NCBI GenBank assembly: GCA_034008185.1
Contig: CM067081.1
Location: forward strand, 23,682,806-23,746,805
Direction of reading: 5' to 3'
Source: Gorsachius magnificus
Taxonomy: Eukaryota; Chordata; Aves; Pelecaniformes; Ardeidae
DNA: 64,000 nucleotides
In this document: in pieces, positions 51,801-63,699 of the stretch
Position numbering within the stretch: position 1 is the stretch's first letter
Layout: every line of letters begins with the position of its first letter
Translations under genes and position numbers: made by a program
Notes under the pieces: model-generated
Database searches by the model: none
The model's input: the letters and a program-made list of their open reading frames with translations, nothing else
What the model was told of the DNA's origin: nothing

Positions 51801-53193
51801 TGCAGTGCCTGGTCATGACTGCGGTGCTGAGTGCTTGGCACCATGCCCATGCTTGACCCATGCCGGGACCAGGAGACCAGCCCTGGGAACGTGGGCTGCT
51901 GTTGTTCTCAAAGTCTGCCAAAGGTGAAGGAGAAGAAAACATTACAAATATTACAAACTTTTTTCTCGGTAACTCCACAGGGATATAAGCAAAGACGTCC
52001 ACATGAAAATCTCAAGATCTATCTCAAATCATACATGCCTGGAAACCTGTATGTCAGAAGATCTGCCTCAGCTTTACTAAAATTGAATGGAAAAAAAAAA
52101 ATACCCAACAGATCTTTTCACCCCATCCTGCAGGCAAAAAAGAAATCCAGATATACTGGATACATATTCAAGCTTTTGCCCTTTTACACATATTACGTAA
52201 AAGACATGACAGTATTTGTAAATATTGTGGGTGGGATCTTAAGGAGGGCTTAGTGTTTGTCTAACTTTGCTCCCATTGATATCCACCAGAGTTTCATCAC
52301 TAATTTCAAGTACATTTTAGACACTTAACTCCAGGAGTTAATCAAATTAATATTCGAGACTTAACATCAATGTACTTGGCATGATAGATCAGATTTTTTA
52401 TATATTCATTCATCTAGTTTTCTACTCACAAAAAGCTGAAGTAAAAGATCCTATTTCTAAGCAATATTGTTGCTTTTGCCAGTATGCAAGACAATGCTTT
52501 TACCAGCAAGATGCTAAGTCTTGAAGAAAAATAGCTTTATTTGACATCCTATCTATTCATGGGTCATTAGCTTCCTTACATTTTTAAATGCTTCAAAACT
52601 GATGCAGAGTACAAATGCAATAGAGTTTGACATGTTTACCAGAAAAGAAAAAGGAAGGAGAATAGCAGGGAAATTCCTACTGTCAATATTTAGAAGCGGA
52701 TTTTGCCTTCTATGTGCCTTCTCTGGGCATTTGACTTGACACTGTCTTTTCTGAAGGGTCATGGCTCAACAGGACATGTTCACTTATCATTGTGCCTGTC
52801 ACTAAGCGACCATCAGCAGCCTACCCTCACACTGACCTACATTGGGGGGGTGCAGCTTCTTTTCATGTGACAACAAGAGAACTAATTAATCCTGATAACT
52901 GAGGAATCTCCTCCCATAGGGAAAGGGGTGAATTTTGGGGGGTTATTCTATTTGTTTCAGAAGGCCTGTTAGATACATGTGGAAGTCGGTCAACAGGGTT
53001 GCTTAATTAATGAGCAAACATTAACTTAGATTGCAAAAGTTAGCCATTCTGTCTAAAATAAGGAGACATAATTTTTTAGGAAAGCAGAGGGTATAATCTG
53101 TAATTTGTAAAGGAAGAACAGAATACATCTTCTTCAATTATCTTCTGCCTTGCAAAAAGGGCCATGCTCTTCCTGAATGAAGTAAAGAAAAAT

Positions 53194-53281
53194 TTCATAT
53201 AATCATAGTACATCTCAAGTTGGAAGGGACCCATAAGGATCATCGAGTCCAAATCCCTGTTCCTCTTAGGACTAGACGCTG
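53194..53281 (-). mobile_element. CR1 LINE 3'-end fragment
   Basis: The sequence reads ATAATCATAGTACATCTCAA, then GTTGGAAGGGACCCATAAGG and ATCGAGTCCAAATCCCTG. This is a diverged CR1 terminal region in reverse orientation, only about 90 bp long. An AATA microsatellite follows immediately. Confidence 0.8.
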
Positions 53282-53293
53282 ATTACAAGTAAT

Positions 53294-53313
53294 TAATAAA
53301 TAAATAAATAAAT
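53294..53313 (+). repeat. AATA microsatellite
   Basis: About five AATA units, just past a CR1 fragment. Confidence 0.9.
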
Positions 53314-54116
53314 GATCACACATACATTTTTCCAATATGATGTGTGAGTTCAGCTCTACAGACATCTAAATAACCATGCACACATGATCAACCTTCCACT
53401 GATTTTAGCTAAACCTCCATGTCTCTTAAAAGTATAGATCTGCTGAACTTAAAATTGGGACCACGTTCTCGATCATTATCCCCATTCTGATTTTTTCAGC
53501 TTTTACTTTTTAATTTCCTTTTATACACTGTAAATTTCTGCTACCTTTGACTAAAGAAAGTAAACCCAAAAGCTAGCTTTATGGCTTAATTAAAAAAAAA
53601 ACAAACCCTACAATATTAGAAGTCATTAGAAATTTCCTTGAAATGAACAGATTTGGTGGCCATTTACTTTTAACATCTTCTTCCTAATTTGAGGCCAAGT
53701 GACTGTTTCCAACCACTCCAGTTATCCTGAACATGTTGACTAATCTTTTTTCACCTGCAGAAGGAGAGGTTGAGAAGAACAATCATTTTATCTTTGCAAC
53801 TTCAGTGTATACAAAGAATCTGACCTTCTGGGTTTAAAGTGCCATCTGTGGGCAATAAAGTTATCCATCATGAAGTAATTGTTTCAGTCATTGTTGGATT
53901 TGCACGTGTTTTAAGGCTTGTTAAACATAACTGACCCTTTGAGGGTTTTACCATCAAATATCATTTCCTTCTGATTCAAACACATTCAGCAAAAATGTAT
54001 TTTGTGGAGGACACTCCTGAACTGGAAAGAGAGCGCACGTGATTTTTTAATAGGGTCTTCACCTCTCTGTGCTCCTTAAAACATGGGTCATTCAGTTCAA
54101 AAGCAGTGCAGGACTT

Positions 54117-54217
54117 TACTCTTGCTTATGAGCACTTCCTTATGACTCATCCCATTGAAGGGAATGGAAATACCCACATGTGTGCAACTAATAAGCAATT
54201 GCAGAATCTGGCCGGAA
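54117..54217. repeat. Decayed palindromic interspersed repeat
   Basis: It contains TTGCTTATGAGCACTTCC, then CTCATCCCATTGAAGGGAAT, ACCCACATGTGTGCAACTAA and GCAATTGCAGAATCTGGCC. The left half is an imperfect reverse complement of the right half around CCCATTGAAGGGAATGG. I recognise this pattern from many bird and reptile genomes as a short palindromic repeat, but cannot name the family. Confidence 0.6.
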
Positions 54218-54922
54218 TGCTCCGGAGCATGGTAGCGGGTTGCCCTTCAGTGCATCTCCAGTGACAATGAGCTTACCCTGATCTGCAGCACCTTAACCAG
54301 AACAAGGCCACCAGCTAACCTCATACGGGGCATATAGCTTTACTCCATTTTGTAAGGAAACCTGTGCTGTTGGTAGTTTTCTTTATTTCAGAGCTCTTCT
54401 TGGAAAGCTACTGTATTATCAACTCTTCTAAAAGTACTTCAGGCCATTTTGCAAGTGAATATAACTTTTTGTTTAGTGAAACATTTGTACCTATCCAAAA
54501 TAATTCCAACTACCTCATCACACCAAATCACTCTATTTAAAAAAAAAGGAACTTGTGGTCAACTTTGAAGAGTCATTTAAAGTTTTTATTTACATCTGAC
54601 CATAAGGAGAAATACTGACCAACAAGTCCTCCTAGTTTCATCAACATAGAGATTCTCATCAGCATCAATACTTGCATTTATAAGACAAGAAAACTTCTAG
54701 GCAGAATTGTCTCAAAATTTGAGTGGCAATTGGAAAAAAAAATTATTTATTTTTTTTTCCTACTGGAAGGGTTAAAGTCTGGCCTGGTCCTGCCACAGGG
54801 CTAGAGGGAGAAGGGATCACTCTGGATAAAGAAGCTTTCTACTTCTGTGACTGCTGGTGGCTGGGAAGAACTGCTACTGGAAGAAGCTACTCTTCCCCCT
54901 CCATGGCAGCAATAATCCCTGT

Positions 54923-55317
54923 TTCATAGAATCACAGAATGGTTTGAGTTGGAAGGGACCTTCAAAGGCCATCTAGTCCAACCCCTCCTGCAATGAGCAG
55001 GGACATCTTCAACCGGATCAGGTTGCTCAGAGCCCTGTGCAGCCTGACCTTGAATGTTTCCAGGGATGGGGCATCTACCACCTCTCTGGGCAACCTGTTC
55101 CCGTGTTTCACCACTTTCACTGTAAAAAGTTCTTCCTTTGAATCTACCCTCTTTCAGTTTAAAACCATTACCCCTTGTCCTATCAAGAACCCGTTAAAAA
55201 GTTTGTCCACATCTTTCTTATAAGCCCCCTTTAATCACTGAAAGGCTGCAATAAGGTGTCCCCAGAGACTCCTCTTCTCCAGGCTGAATAACCCCATCTC
55301 TCTCAGCCTTTCCAGGG
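54923..55317 (-). mobile_element. CR1 LINE, 5'-truncated 3' end
   Basis: Read on the plus strand, it begins TCATAGAATCACAGAATGG and continues with GAGTTGGAAGGGACCTTCA and CATCTAGTCCAACCCC. It then goes on through the typical chicken CR1 3' UTR wording up to CTCTCAGCCTTTCCAGG. That is the reverse complement of a CR1 3' end, so the element lies on the minus strand, the same strand as FLT1. It is the best preserved CR1 copy in the window and is about 395 bp long, as usual for heavily 5'-truncated copies. It has no coding capacity. Confidence 0.95.
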
Positions 55318-57692
55318 CTCAGACACAGGCTAAGCAGGCAGTGCAGTCTGGTTCCTGCACCCAGAGGTAAAAAAAAAACATTTCCATTGCCTGTACTTAG
55401 AAACAGCCTCTAGGAAAGACCTGCAGTGCCAAACCATGAGCCACCCTGAGGTTCAAAGTGGTATCTCCAGGTCTTTCAGATGCCATCTAGGTCCCCATCC
55501 TAAAGGAAACATCACAGTCCTTCATACACCTAATTTCACACCAATTGTCTGAAGCAAATCCAAACATCCCACCTAAAGTCTGCAGAAGAGTAACGAAGAC
55601 AGCTTATCGGTGAGGTAGCAAGGAGGTATGGCTATGTCCCAAGCTGATGCTGCCAATTGTCCAGATGAGCAAGCTCAGGCTCTGAAGCAGCAAAATGTAA
55701 CCACTGTTTCTGTCGAAGCAGAACTTTGCAGGGCAATGAAGGGCCATGGGGTCTCACAAGGGTTAACAGACCCAGGTTCTTGGACTCTTAGGTAGCTTTG
55801 TCCCTGTTTCCTGTTTGCTCTTGTGCAAAGAGAGGCACTCTGTGTGCTGGTACATAGAAAACAACAGAAACACATTCAGGGCAGAAGACACAGTTCAAGC
55901 TGTCTCCTTCCTCAACAGATCTATCACTCACACATGCCTCTGTTGGCTCCGAAATGTGGTCTTGTTTGCTTTCAAGATCAAGAAAATTGTTGGAAGCTGT
56001 TTACTTACAAAGTACACATTGATGCATAAAAATAATCAGTTCATTGATTTGTCCCTTCCAGGTCCAGAAGGGACATTCTGATTACCCAGTCTGATGTTTT
56101 GCAACACATGCCCAGTGACTTCTGGATCAAATACTTAAAACTGATTCATCTCAACTATAACTTAAGAATTGAAAGTACCATTAGGCCGTAACAGTCAGCC
56201 AAGAAAACAGGTAGGTTAATGGGGGAGAAAGCTGTGCTGCTGTATAAGACATCATCGTAATAGAGTCCAAACAGCGTAAGGTTTATCACAGTAGATTAGA
56301 AGAGTCCTGGGCAGACTAAAATACTTGACCCTGACTCCACGCCCTGGAATTAAAACTGAGTCAGTAGGTCAAATGGATACGCTACCACCCAAGAAAGGTC
56401 TTCACAGGCACAGAAAGGTGTGTCTGGCTCTTATTTGAGCAAGTGTGTCCTTCCCCTCTCCATTCTGGATCTCAGAGGAAGCATTTATTTAAGAGTTTAT
56501 TTACTATCTGTATGCTTTTGCTGTCCCTAGATGTGTACACACACTGATACAAGATTAGATGCCATAGAGGCAAAGAAAAACACCCGGTAGCTAAAAATAG
56601 AGCACATACAATTCTGATAGCACTTCATTAACACTTCTGAGCAGCACATGTTATCATACCAATATGGTCAGCAGCTGTAAATGTAAACAAATATGTATTT
56701 CCCCAATAATTGCCAAATAGTTTGCCACTATTTGCCCTAGCTAAGTAAGTAAGACTGTGCTTGCAGAAGCCTGTGGCAAAACCATTTTATTAAAGAGCAG
56801 GGTAGTTTTGTTAATTTAAAAATTTGGAACTAGAAATTTAACAAGTTGAAATCACAGTTGGTTATTTGAAATAAACCTGGCTCCAGTTGCTACCAATTTA
56901 AAGTATTACCAATTCCCATCACACCTGGGCAGCTGGAAAGCTGCAAAGACAGCCAAGGCCATGCAGCTCAGTTCACTGTGCCCAGGCAATACCTGCTGGG
57001 ATGCACTAGCTTCACCAGCTTGTCAGAGCACTGTGTCCTGTTTGCCCTAAAGTCACCAGGTGATTTTGAGCATGGGCACAGGCACTTTACATAATGCCAT
57101 TTAAAAAAAAAATATCAAAATTTAACATTCAGAGAACCTGGGAGAAAAAAAAATCTTAGTGTCCTCTTTTATCCATCCATTTTTAATAAGTCTGGAAACT
57201 TAGCATCTGACATGAGCACCTTTGCCAACATCTAGCCTGGCAAAGATGCTCTTTTCATTAGCTATATAAGGAGAAAGCAGTTACAGAGAAGACTTAAAAT
57301 CAGCTGTAATCACAAACTTGAGCATATGGAATTGAAAATGCAACCCAAGTGCACAGTCTAACACTTCCATTACGAACTCTTATGGGATCATCGCTTTGGC
57401 ACACCACACCAAGGGGGCAAAATGCACAAATGCATGGTGTGCATTGAGAAAAGCAAGAGCAACATCACAGTTTGTGTCCACCTTAGGCTGGTTTTCTCTC
57501 CAACAGTGTGAATACCCAGCTTAAAAAAACAAGTCTGCTGAGGCTGTTCTCAGGCTGGGTACAGCAGAGAGGGCTGTAGCGATACTTTCACAGCCACGTT
57601 CAGCATAGGTGTGTGTGGCTCACACACATACCCCTCCACCTCGATGTGCCTGTCCTGGCCCCTCCGGGGAGACTCTGCTCAGGTCATTGCAG

Positions 57693-57821
57693 ATCAGGAG
57701 TGGTTGTGACTCCATCATCTGCCCATCCAGAAGTGATGCTGTATGGTCAGCCACTGGCATTTACCCAGCAGTATGGTTTCATGCCTCCACACAAGATTAA
57801 GCCTGTGCTGCTTACAGGAGT
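57693..57821 (+). other. Exon-like segment antisense to FLT1, intron 1
   Basis: A CAGGTCATTGCAG acceptor with C/T-rich sequence upstream precedes 129 bases (43 codons' worth) that are open in one frame. A strong GTAAGTAG donor follows. The frame reads SGVVVTPSSAHPEVMLYGQP and then LAFTQQYGFMPPHKIKPVLL, which has the look of real protein. The exon is phase 2 to phase 2. I do not recognise the protein. It may be an exon of an unknown plus-strand gene, a non-coding antisense transcript, or chance, since a second frame is also open here. Confidence 0.3.
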
Positions 57822-60800
57822 GTAAGTAGCCCTACCCATATTACATCTGTGAGCCATCAGATCTACTCTCTTGCTTACTGCCACGCCACTGCTCTAATTC
57901 CACCGTGACAGACCCCAGTGCATAATCATCAGTTTGGTGTTTTTTTGAGAAAAGTTTATCCCATTAACTAGTGTAGTAGGAAAGTATTGATATGGTGTCA
58001 AAGACAAAGCATGCACATTAAAAACAGACTCAAAAATAATTTAAAATTCCTCTATTGACTAAGGCGCTAAATTTTCTTGACCAAACTCAATTTATTTAAC
58101 AACTTGATGTTTAAGTTTTGTTACAGATTCCCAGGCAGGACAAATTAAACAATATAATAGGATTGAATTGGAAGACTTACTTTTAGATGTCTAAGCAGAC
58201 AAACTGCCTACCTGCCAGTAACCTGCCAGCTCAGCCAGCAACACAGGCCTATCAAATCCATTTGGAGCTGTAAAATTCATTAAGCTATGCACACAGAAAT
58301 AAATTAGGAATTAAAGAAAAGAAAGCATAAAGCAAAGTTGCAGAATTTCCACTTTGCTGAAGGCTGATGGTTATTATTTCCGATACTCCAACATTACGGC
58401 TGAACTGTCCTCTAACAATCCAAGAAACAAAAAAAGACAACGTCAGGAACTGACTTTCCATCCACCCTACTTTAACCTGTAAACCAGGGATATAAACAAA
58501 AGGCTTGGGTTCAAAACAAGGGAAAATAACTAATGTGTCACAACAATTTCAACTAATGCACCACAACGATTTAAACGAGAGAGGTGGGAACCGGAAGAGT
58601 CTGCACAGAGGACTCCTTTGCTCAAGAGGCTAAACCCATTCTGCAGTTAAATGAAGTCTATTAAATGACATCTAAACCACAAAGTCTACAGTGGGTGCAC
58701 ATGCAGAAATCTTCTGGCAAGCTTGCCTATGGCTCAATTTACATTGGGAAATTACAATCATTAATACTTATAAAATAGATAAGGACAAATGTTAATTATA
58801 GCACCGGATGAAACAAAGAAAAGTAGATTTTCACCCCAAATGCTACCACCAGAACAGAAGAAGAAAATTCTCTGCATTATACAATATAATGCGACTGAAT
58901 CCCACTGTGTTACATCCATTTGCCACAAACATAGACAACACCTAAATTTTGGCGGATGCTAATTTTAGTTTCCTTGACCCTCGGTCCCACGGTTTCTTAG
59001 TAAATAATAGTGGATTTTAGATCATACTACAAAAAAATTTCCTCTCTGGAGAATTTTATCAGATAACTGCTTCCTGCAAGGTTCCTTGAACCTCCCCTGA
59101 AGATCAGATGTTGGACACCACCGGAGACATGACATGGAGCTAAATAAGAGCCCTTGTCTGACCCAGGATGGCAACTCTCACGCTTATGTTAACATTAGTC
59201 CATGGTGATCCTGATGAGAGGTTTTTCCACAGAAGAACGACAATGGGAACAAAAGGGGCAAATTCCTTCGCTCCGTGGCAGGGAAGAATCCCACAGGAAG
59301 GACGCTTAAGTGAACTATGTGAAATTGTGAAATTCCTCTCATGAAACGCCCTCACACTCATCTCTCGCCGCTCCCCACGCACTAAGCAGGGGGTCCTGTT
59401 CCCAGAGCACAGGCTTCCCAAGGGAACTTCCAAGGAGCAGAGACATCTGCTCAGGAGTCTCTGGCTCTGCAAGGGCCACCGTGCCCTGCCCGCTCAGCCT
59501 CCGCTTCCGGGCACGGTGTGGAAATAATGTCACCGCATTGCTTCAGCATCCTCAGCCCACTGAAGTCCTAGAAACAGCTTCCTTCTAACCACTTCCCCAT
59601 CCTTCAGCCGCTCTAATGCAGAGAGCACCTTGTTTCAAGGCCGTAGCTCCAAAAGAGGGAATATGACTTAAAAGGGATTGCATTTAGGAGTGCTTAGTGC
59701 CACGTATCAGTTAACATTGGAAGAGTAGCCCCACACATCTAGAAAAGTATTGGAATCATACAAACAGCAGTCAGTGTCAATCCCATCACACCGGATTGTG
59801 CTCTGTCTAAATATATTACAGGGATGACTTGTGGGTATGGACAGAATGATTTTGGTACGAAAATCAACCAGGATTTGATGGAAAAAACAACAGAGAGGAA
59901 AATCAGGTCATCACGAACATGAATATTTCACTTCTCCATTAACACAAACCAAATGAAAGTCTGGGAAAGATGATGAATAACTGTTTCACAAGCATCTATA
60001 ATCGTCTTGAATAATACAGCTGCGTCATGAGCAAAATCATCCTCCTCTTTATCTTTAGGCTGGCACATTTCCACCCACCGTGCCAAAAAAAAACCAACCA
60101 AATACCAAACATGACTTAATACAGAAGAAAAGTCATCCACACTCCCAGTCCAAGTTACTCCGTTCATCTCAGTGGCTCAAGACTTAAGTTTCAGACAAAA
60201 GTACCTCTAAAATGCATAGTTTCAAATCTCTTTTCTCCCACACCCTTGTATTTCTCAATCTGTTACTGCTTTGCTTAGTTCCAGCATGAATTCATTCTGC
60301 TGGTCACAAAAGGCATGATACTGTGCCATGCTTGGCTTTGGGGAGAGCACTAATGCCTGTATTTTCACTTTTCAAACTGCTGCTTGCAGCCTATCTTTTT
60401 TCTTTTAACCACCAGGATTTATGCAGTGCTGACCTCCAACCATTGGGAAATGAAACTGAAATTCTGCATCTTGATAGGAGAAAACCATGTAGGCACCTTC
60501 CTGACAATCGCTGGACCAGTTTTAGGATGAGCGGTTCCCACATCGTGGATTAAGAAGTCAGGCCATTCCCAGCTGGGAATACTTGGGACAGGTTGTTTCT
60601 CAGTTGCAGGAATATGTGCAGTAAGGATGCATCACAAAGGCACGGAGGGAAGAGCCTGGTGCTGTCCATGGATGGAATTCATGCTCAAATATACACAAAA
60701 ACATTTCCCCACATTCTTACAAATACTGATAGAGAAAAAAAAGAGACTGCAGGGGGAGGAAGTCAAATCTAAAGATCAAGCATGTCTGTGGAGGGAGCAG

Positions 60801-61963
60801 TTTGCTTCTTGAAGGTCTCACACCCATAGAACTTGCCTCCAAGAGCAGCGGTGACTGTGGTCGGGCATCCTATGCTTCATGGCCCAGCTACTCTTGCAGC
60901 TGTCTTGCTTTCCATTCCCTCTGGGGCTGCAGCAGGAAGTCCCAAGCCCTAACGCTGAGGGACTCAAAGGAACAATTTTGCTGATAAAGCCCCACCACAG
61001 CCCCACTGGCCACAGACTTCTGAAACGCCGAACCTTAACACTCATTTGCTGAGCTTCTTCCTTTCCCAATCTCTGTTGGACATGAAAACTAGCAAGCTGA
61101 TAAACATTGTGCTGGAAGTTTCCAAACCACATTAAAGTGTTGGGACTCAGCAACTGCCCTGAAAATCTGGACAATTTCCTTTTGTCCTATACACCCACAC
61201 AGTGTGAAGGGCTACTGGTTTCAGTCTTTGAAGCATCTGATAAAAAATAGGCTCAGCTTGTTTGTTATTGTTCACATTTAAAAAAAAAAACCACAACACC
61301 ATCACCAAAAAAAAATCCTCAAATCTCTCCAGTGGCAAATTTTTAGGGTTTTAAATGTATCAGGTGCTTCTGGATACAAAGATCTTTACTAGGGCACGGG
61401 GCAAGTCCTGATGTCCTCCAGCATGAACCATAAATCTAGAAGATGCTAGCCTAGCCTAGCCCAAAGGAATTGCTCCAGATTTACACCAGCTATAAGATAA
61501 TGAAATCTAGCTTTGTGCAGAGCATATGAGCAAAACACCTGTCTGGTAAAACATCTGTAAGCCATGTAAGGGATTTTCTTTAGCAATGCCAGAAGGTTTG
61601 ATACTTAAACCCCATGTACACATTTTTTTAAAATCTGTCAAATAAAGCAGGTTCTAACTCTTCTGCCTTATGAGAATATAGCCTGGAATTTTTAAGGGAG
61701 CCCAGTTTCCATGAAGATCCAGAAGTGTGAATCCCAGTTTTTCTGGAATTCCATTAAGATCTCCAGCCCTACTCTGTAATTAGACAGTTCTAGCTGTGCA
61801 TCTGTGCAGCTGTTTCAGCTGAGTACTCAAACCAAACCAAAAGCTTAACGTACGAACTGCCATCTGAATAGCACTTTTCAGAGAAGTCAGGTTAGTTACT
61901 GCACAAAGTTAACCTCAGTGCTGATTAGATTTGATCTGGAATTTCTTCCTTCATTTTTTCCAG

Positions 61964-62057
61964 CTGACCGTGACATTGAAAAGTCCATCGTTTGCTGGGG
62001 ATTTTGATGATCTAGGTCCAACTGGCGTAACTGGGATTCGTACAGCATTCTGCACAG
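61964..62057 (+). other. Exon-like segment antisense to FLT1, intron 1
   Basis: A long pyrimidine tract ending TTCATTTTTTCCAG precedes 94 bases, and a CACAG|GTAAGA donor follows. Only one of three frames is open throughout, reading LTVTLKSPSFAGDFDDLGPT and then GVTGIRTAFCT. The splice signals are close to consensus at both ends. The phase does not join directly in frame to the segment at 57693-57821. It may belong to an antisense RNA. The protein is unknown to me. Confidence 0.3.
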
Positions 62058-63699
62058 GTAAGATTGTAATAGAGTCTCTTACCTTCTAGCTGCTAATTGT
62101 GGAGTATTGCTTCTGTGTGGAAAGCTGGAAATACAGCTTAGGTTTCTGGAAATGTGGCCACAGAATCCTCAATCCAGGCTGCAGAATCTGATCTTTTCAG
62201 GATTTAACCTCAGTCCTTCACATTCCCAAAAGCTATCGATTAAAATTACTGCCATACAAAGTCTAGGATTGGGAAATTGAACTTAATATGGCAACAGCAG
62301 TTTCATGTTGACCATTATGTGTACAGTCTTTAGCATAAATGTATGCGATACAATTTGTGGAATAAATATATACAAGCTATAAAGAAAACAGATGTGAGTA
62401 CTATGCAAAACACAGAAAAAAATTATTGTTCTTTCCCACGATAGCCAAAATCTGCATGTGCATACAAGAAAGCTGAAGTGCCCAACACTCACATGCCAAA
62501 GGAACACAATTTCCTTAATCTCATTTTTCAAGTGGGAACTCTCACAGCTTGTAGCTTGCATGTTGCTTTGGGGAAATTCAAATTATTAAATAGACATGTA
62601 TAAGCTAAAAGACCTCCTTCAGTCGCTTCCTTATGAAGCCCTCTCTAGTAACTCCTGAACCACTGGCTGTTTTTGTGAATCTCCTCTAGTACCTGTCAGT
62701 AAATGGAAGCTCAGCAGACACCCGCAGCGGCTGAATTACAAGAGTAGACCATACGGCGGTGATGAATCGAGTTTCATCACCGACACTTAAAATGGGAAGT
62801 GCTGGACAGCCTAAGTAAGATTTTTAGGTTAACAGGCAGTGAAGGAAGGTGAAATGGGAAGAAAAGCATAGAGAGATGCATGGTACAAAACATTCCACCA
62901 CCTCGCCAACAACTTTGAAACTCTTGGTACAAATGCAAGAATGGTGAGTTTTACCACTGACCCAGAAGAAGCATGATCAACCCATCTGGGATGTCCAAAT
63001 GAAGCTGCGCGAGGATGATTTTCTTTCCAATAAAAAGAATATGGGACAAAATCAAAGAGTTTGAAAAAGTCTAAATTCTGATTTGGAGCACAGTCTCTTG
63101 TACATTTAAGGGGGGATACAAATTTCCAGCAAAACGGTTGTAAAGGCACTCAACCACACTACAGAGAAGCATCGTCCTGGCACCTACCAGACCCGAATGG
63201 TACATCCTGGGATGTACATCCCCAGCAACCAGAGCACCAGGTCTTCCCCTACACAAACCAAGCTTTTCCCATTGGAATTGGTCCAGGGTGCACATGTCCC
63301 TGACAGTCACTGGAACAGGAAGGTGAACCAGGGTCTCTGACAGCCCCTGGCTCATGGAGTCCACCTTCTCCCTGGGCAGTGGGTTTGCCATGATTTGCAC
63401 AATGGAAAACCTTTCCGACAGGAAAGAGGAAGCCAGTCCCCTAGCATGGCTGGTCACCGCAGGAGCCCATGTGGGAGCAGGACGGTGAAGTTCAAGCTCA
63501 AGCTGTGAAGGAAGCCTGGCAAGGATTTGAACCCACGTTTCCTGTATCCAGGGTGGGTGTCCCATGCCTGTGCCTATTTCATCCCGGGCATAAGAACCTC
63601 CTCAGCAGAGACAAATAATGTGGGGAAATTAGTGCTTTCCTGGGGAAAAGAAAGGAAAAAAAAAAAAAAAAGAATACCTATGTATCTATATCGAAGCTG

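Noticed and set aside
59140..59533. Minus-strand frames in a GC-richer patch, considered as an alternative FLT1 first exon
   Set aside because: There is no signal peptide and no donor in the required phase, and CpG density is too low for a clear promoter.
63523..63533. tRNA B-box-like GGTTCAAATCC on the minus strand
   Set aside because: No cloverleaf, A box or anticodon arm could be built around it. At most it is a remnant of a tRNA-derived SINE.
63071..63565. 164-codon minus-strand frame near the CpG island, considered as FLT1 exon 1
   Set aside because: It has no hydrophobic signal peptide at its start, no phase 1 donor and no similarity to FLT1 or any other protein I know.
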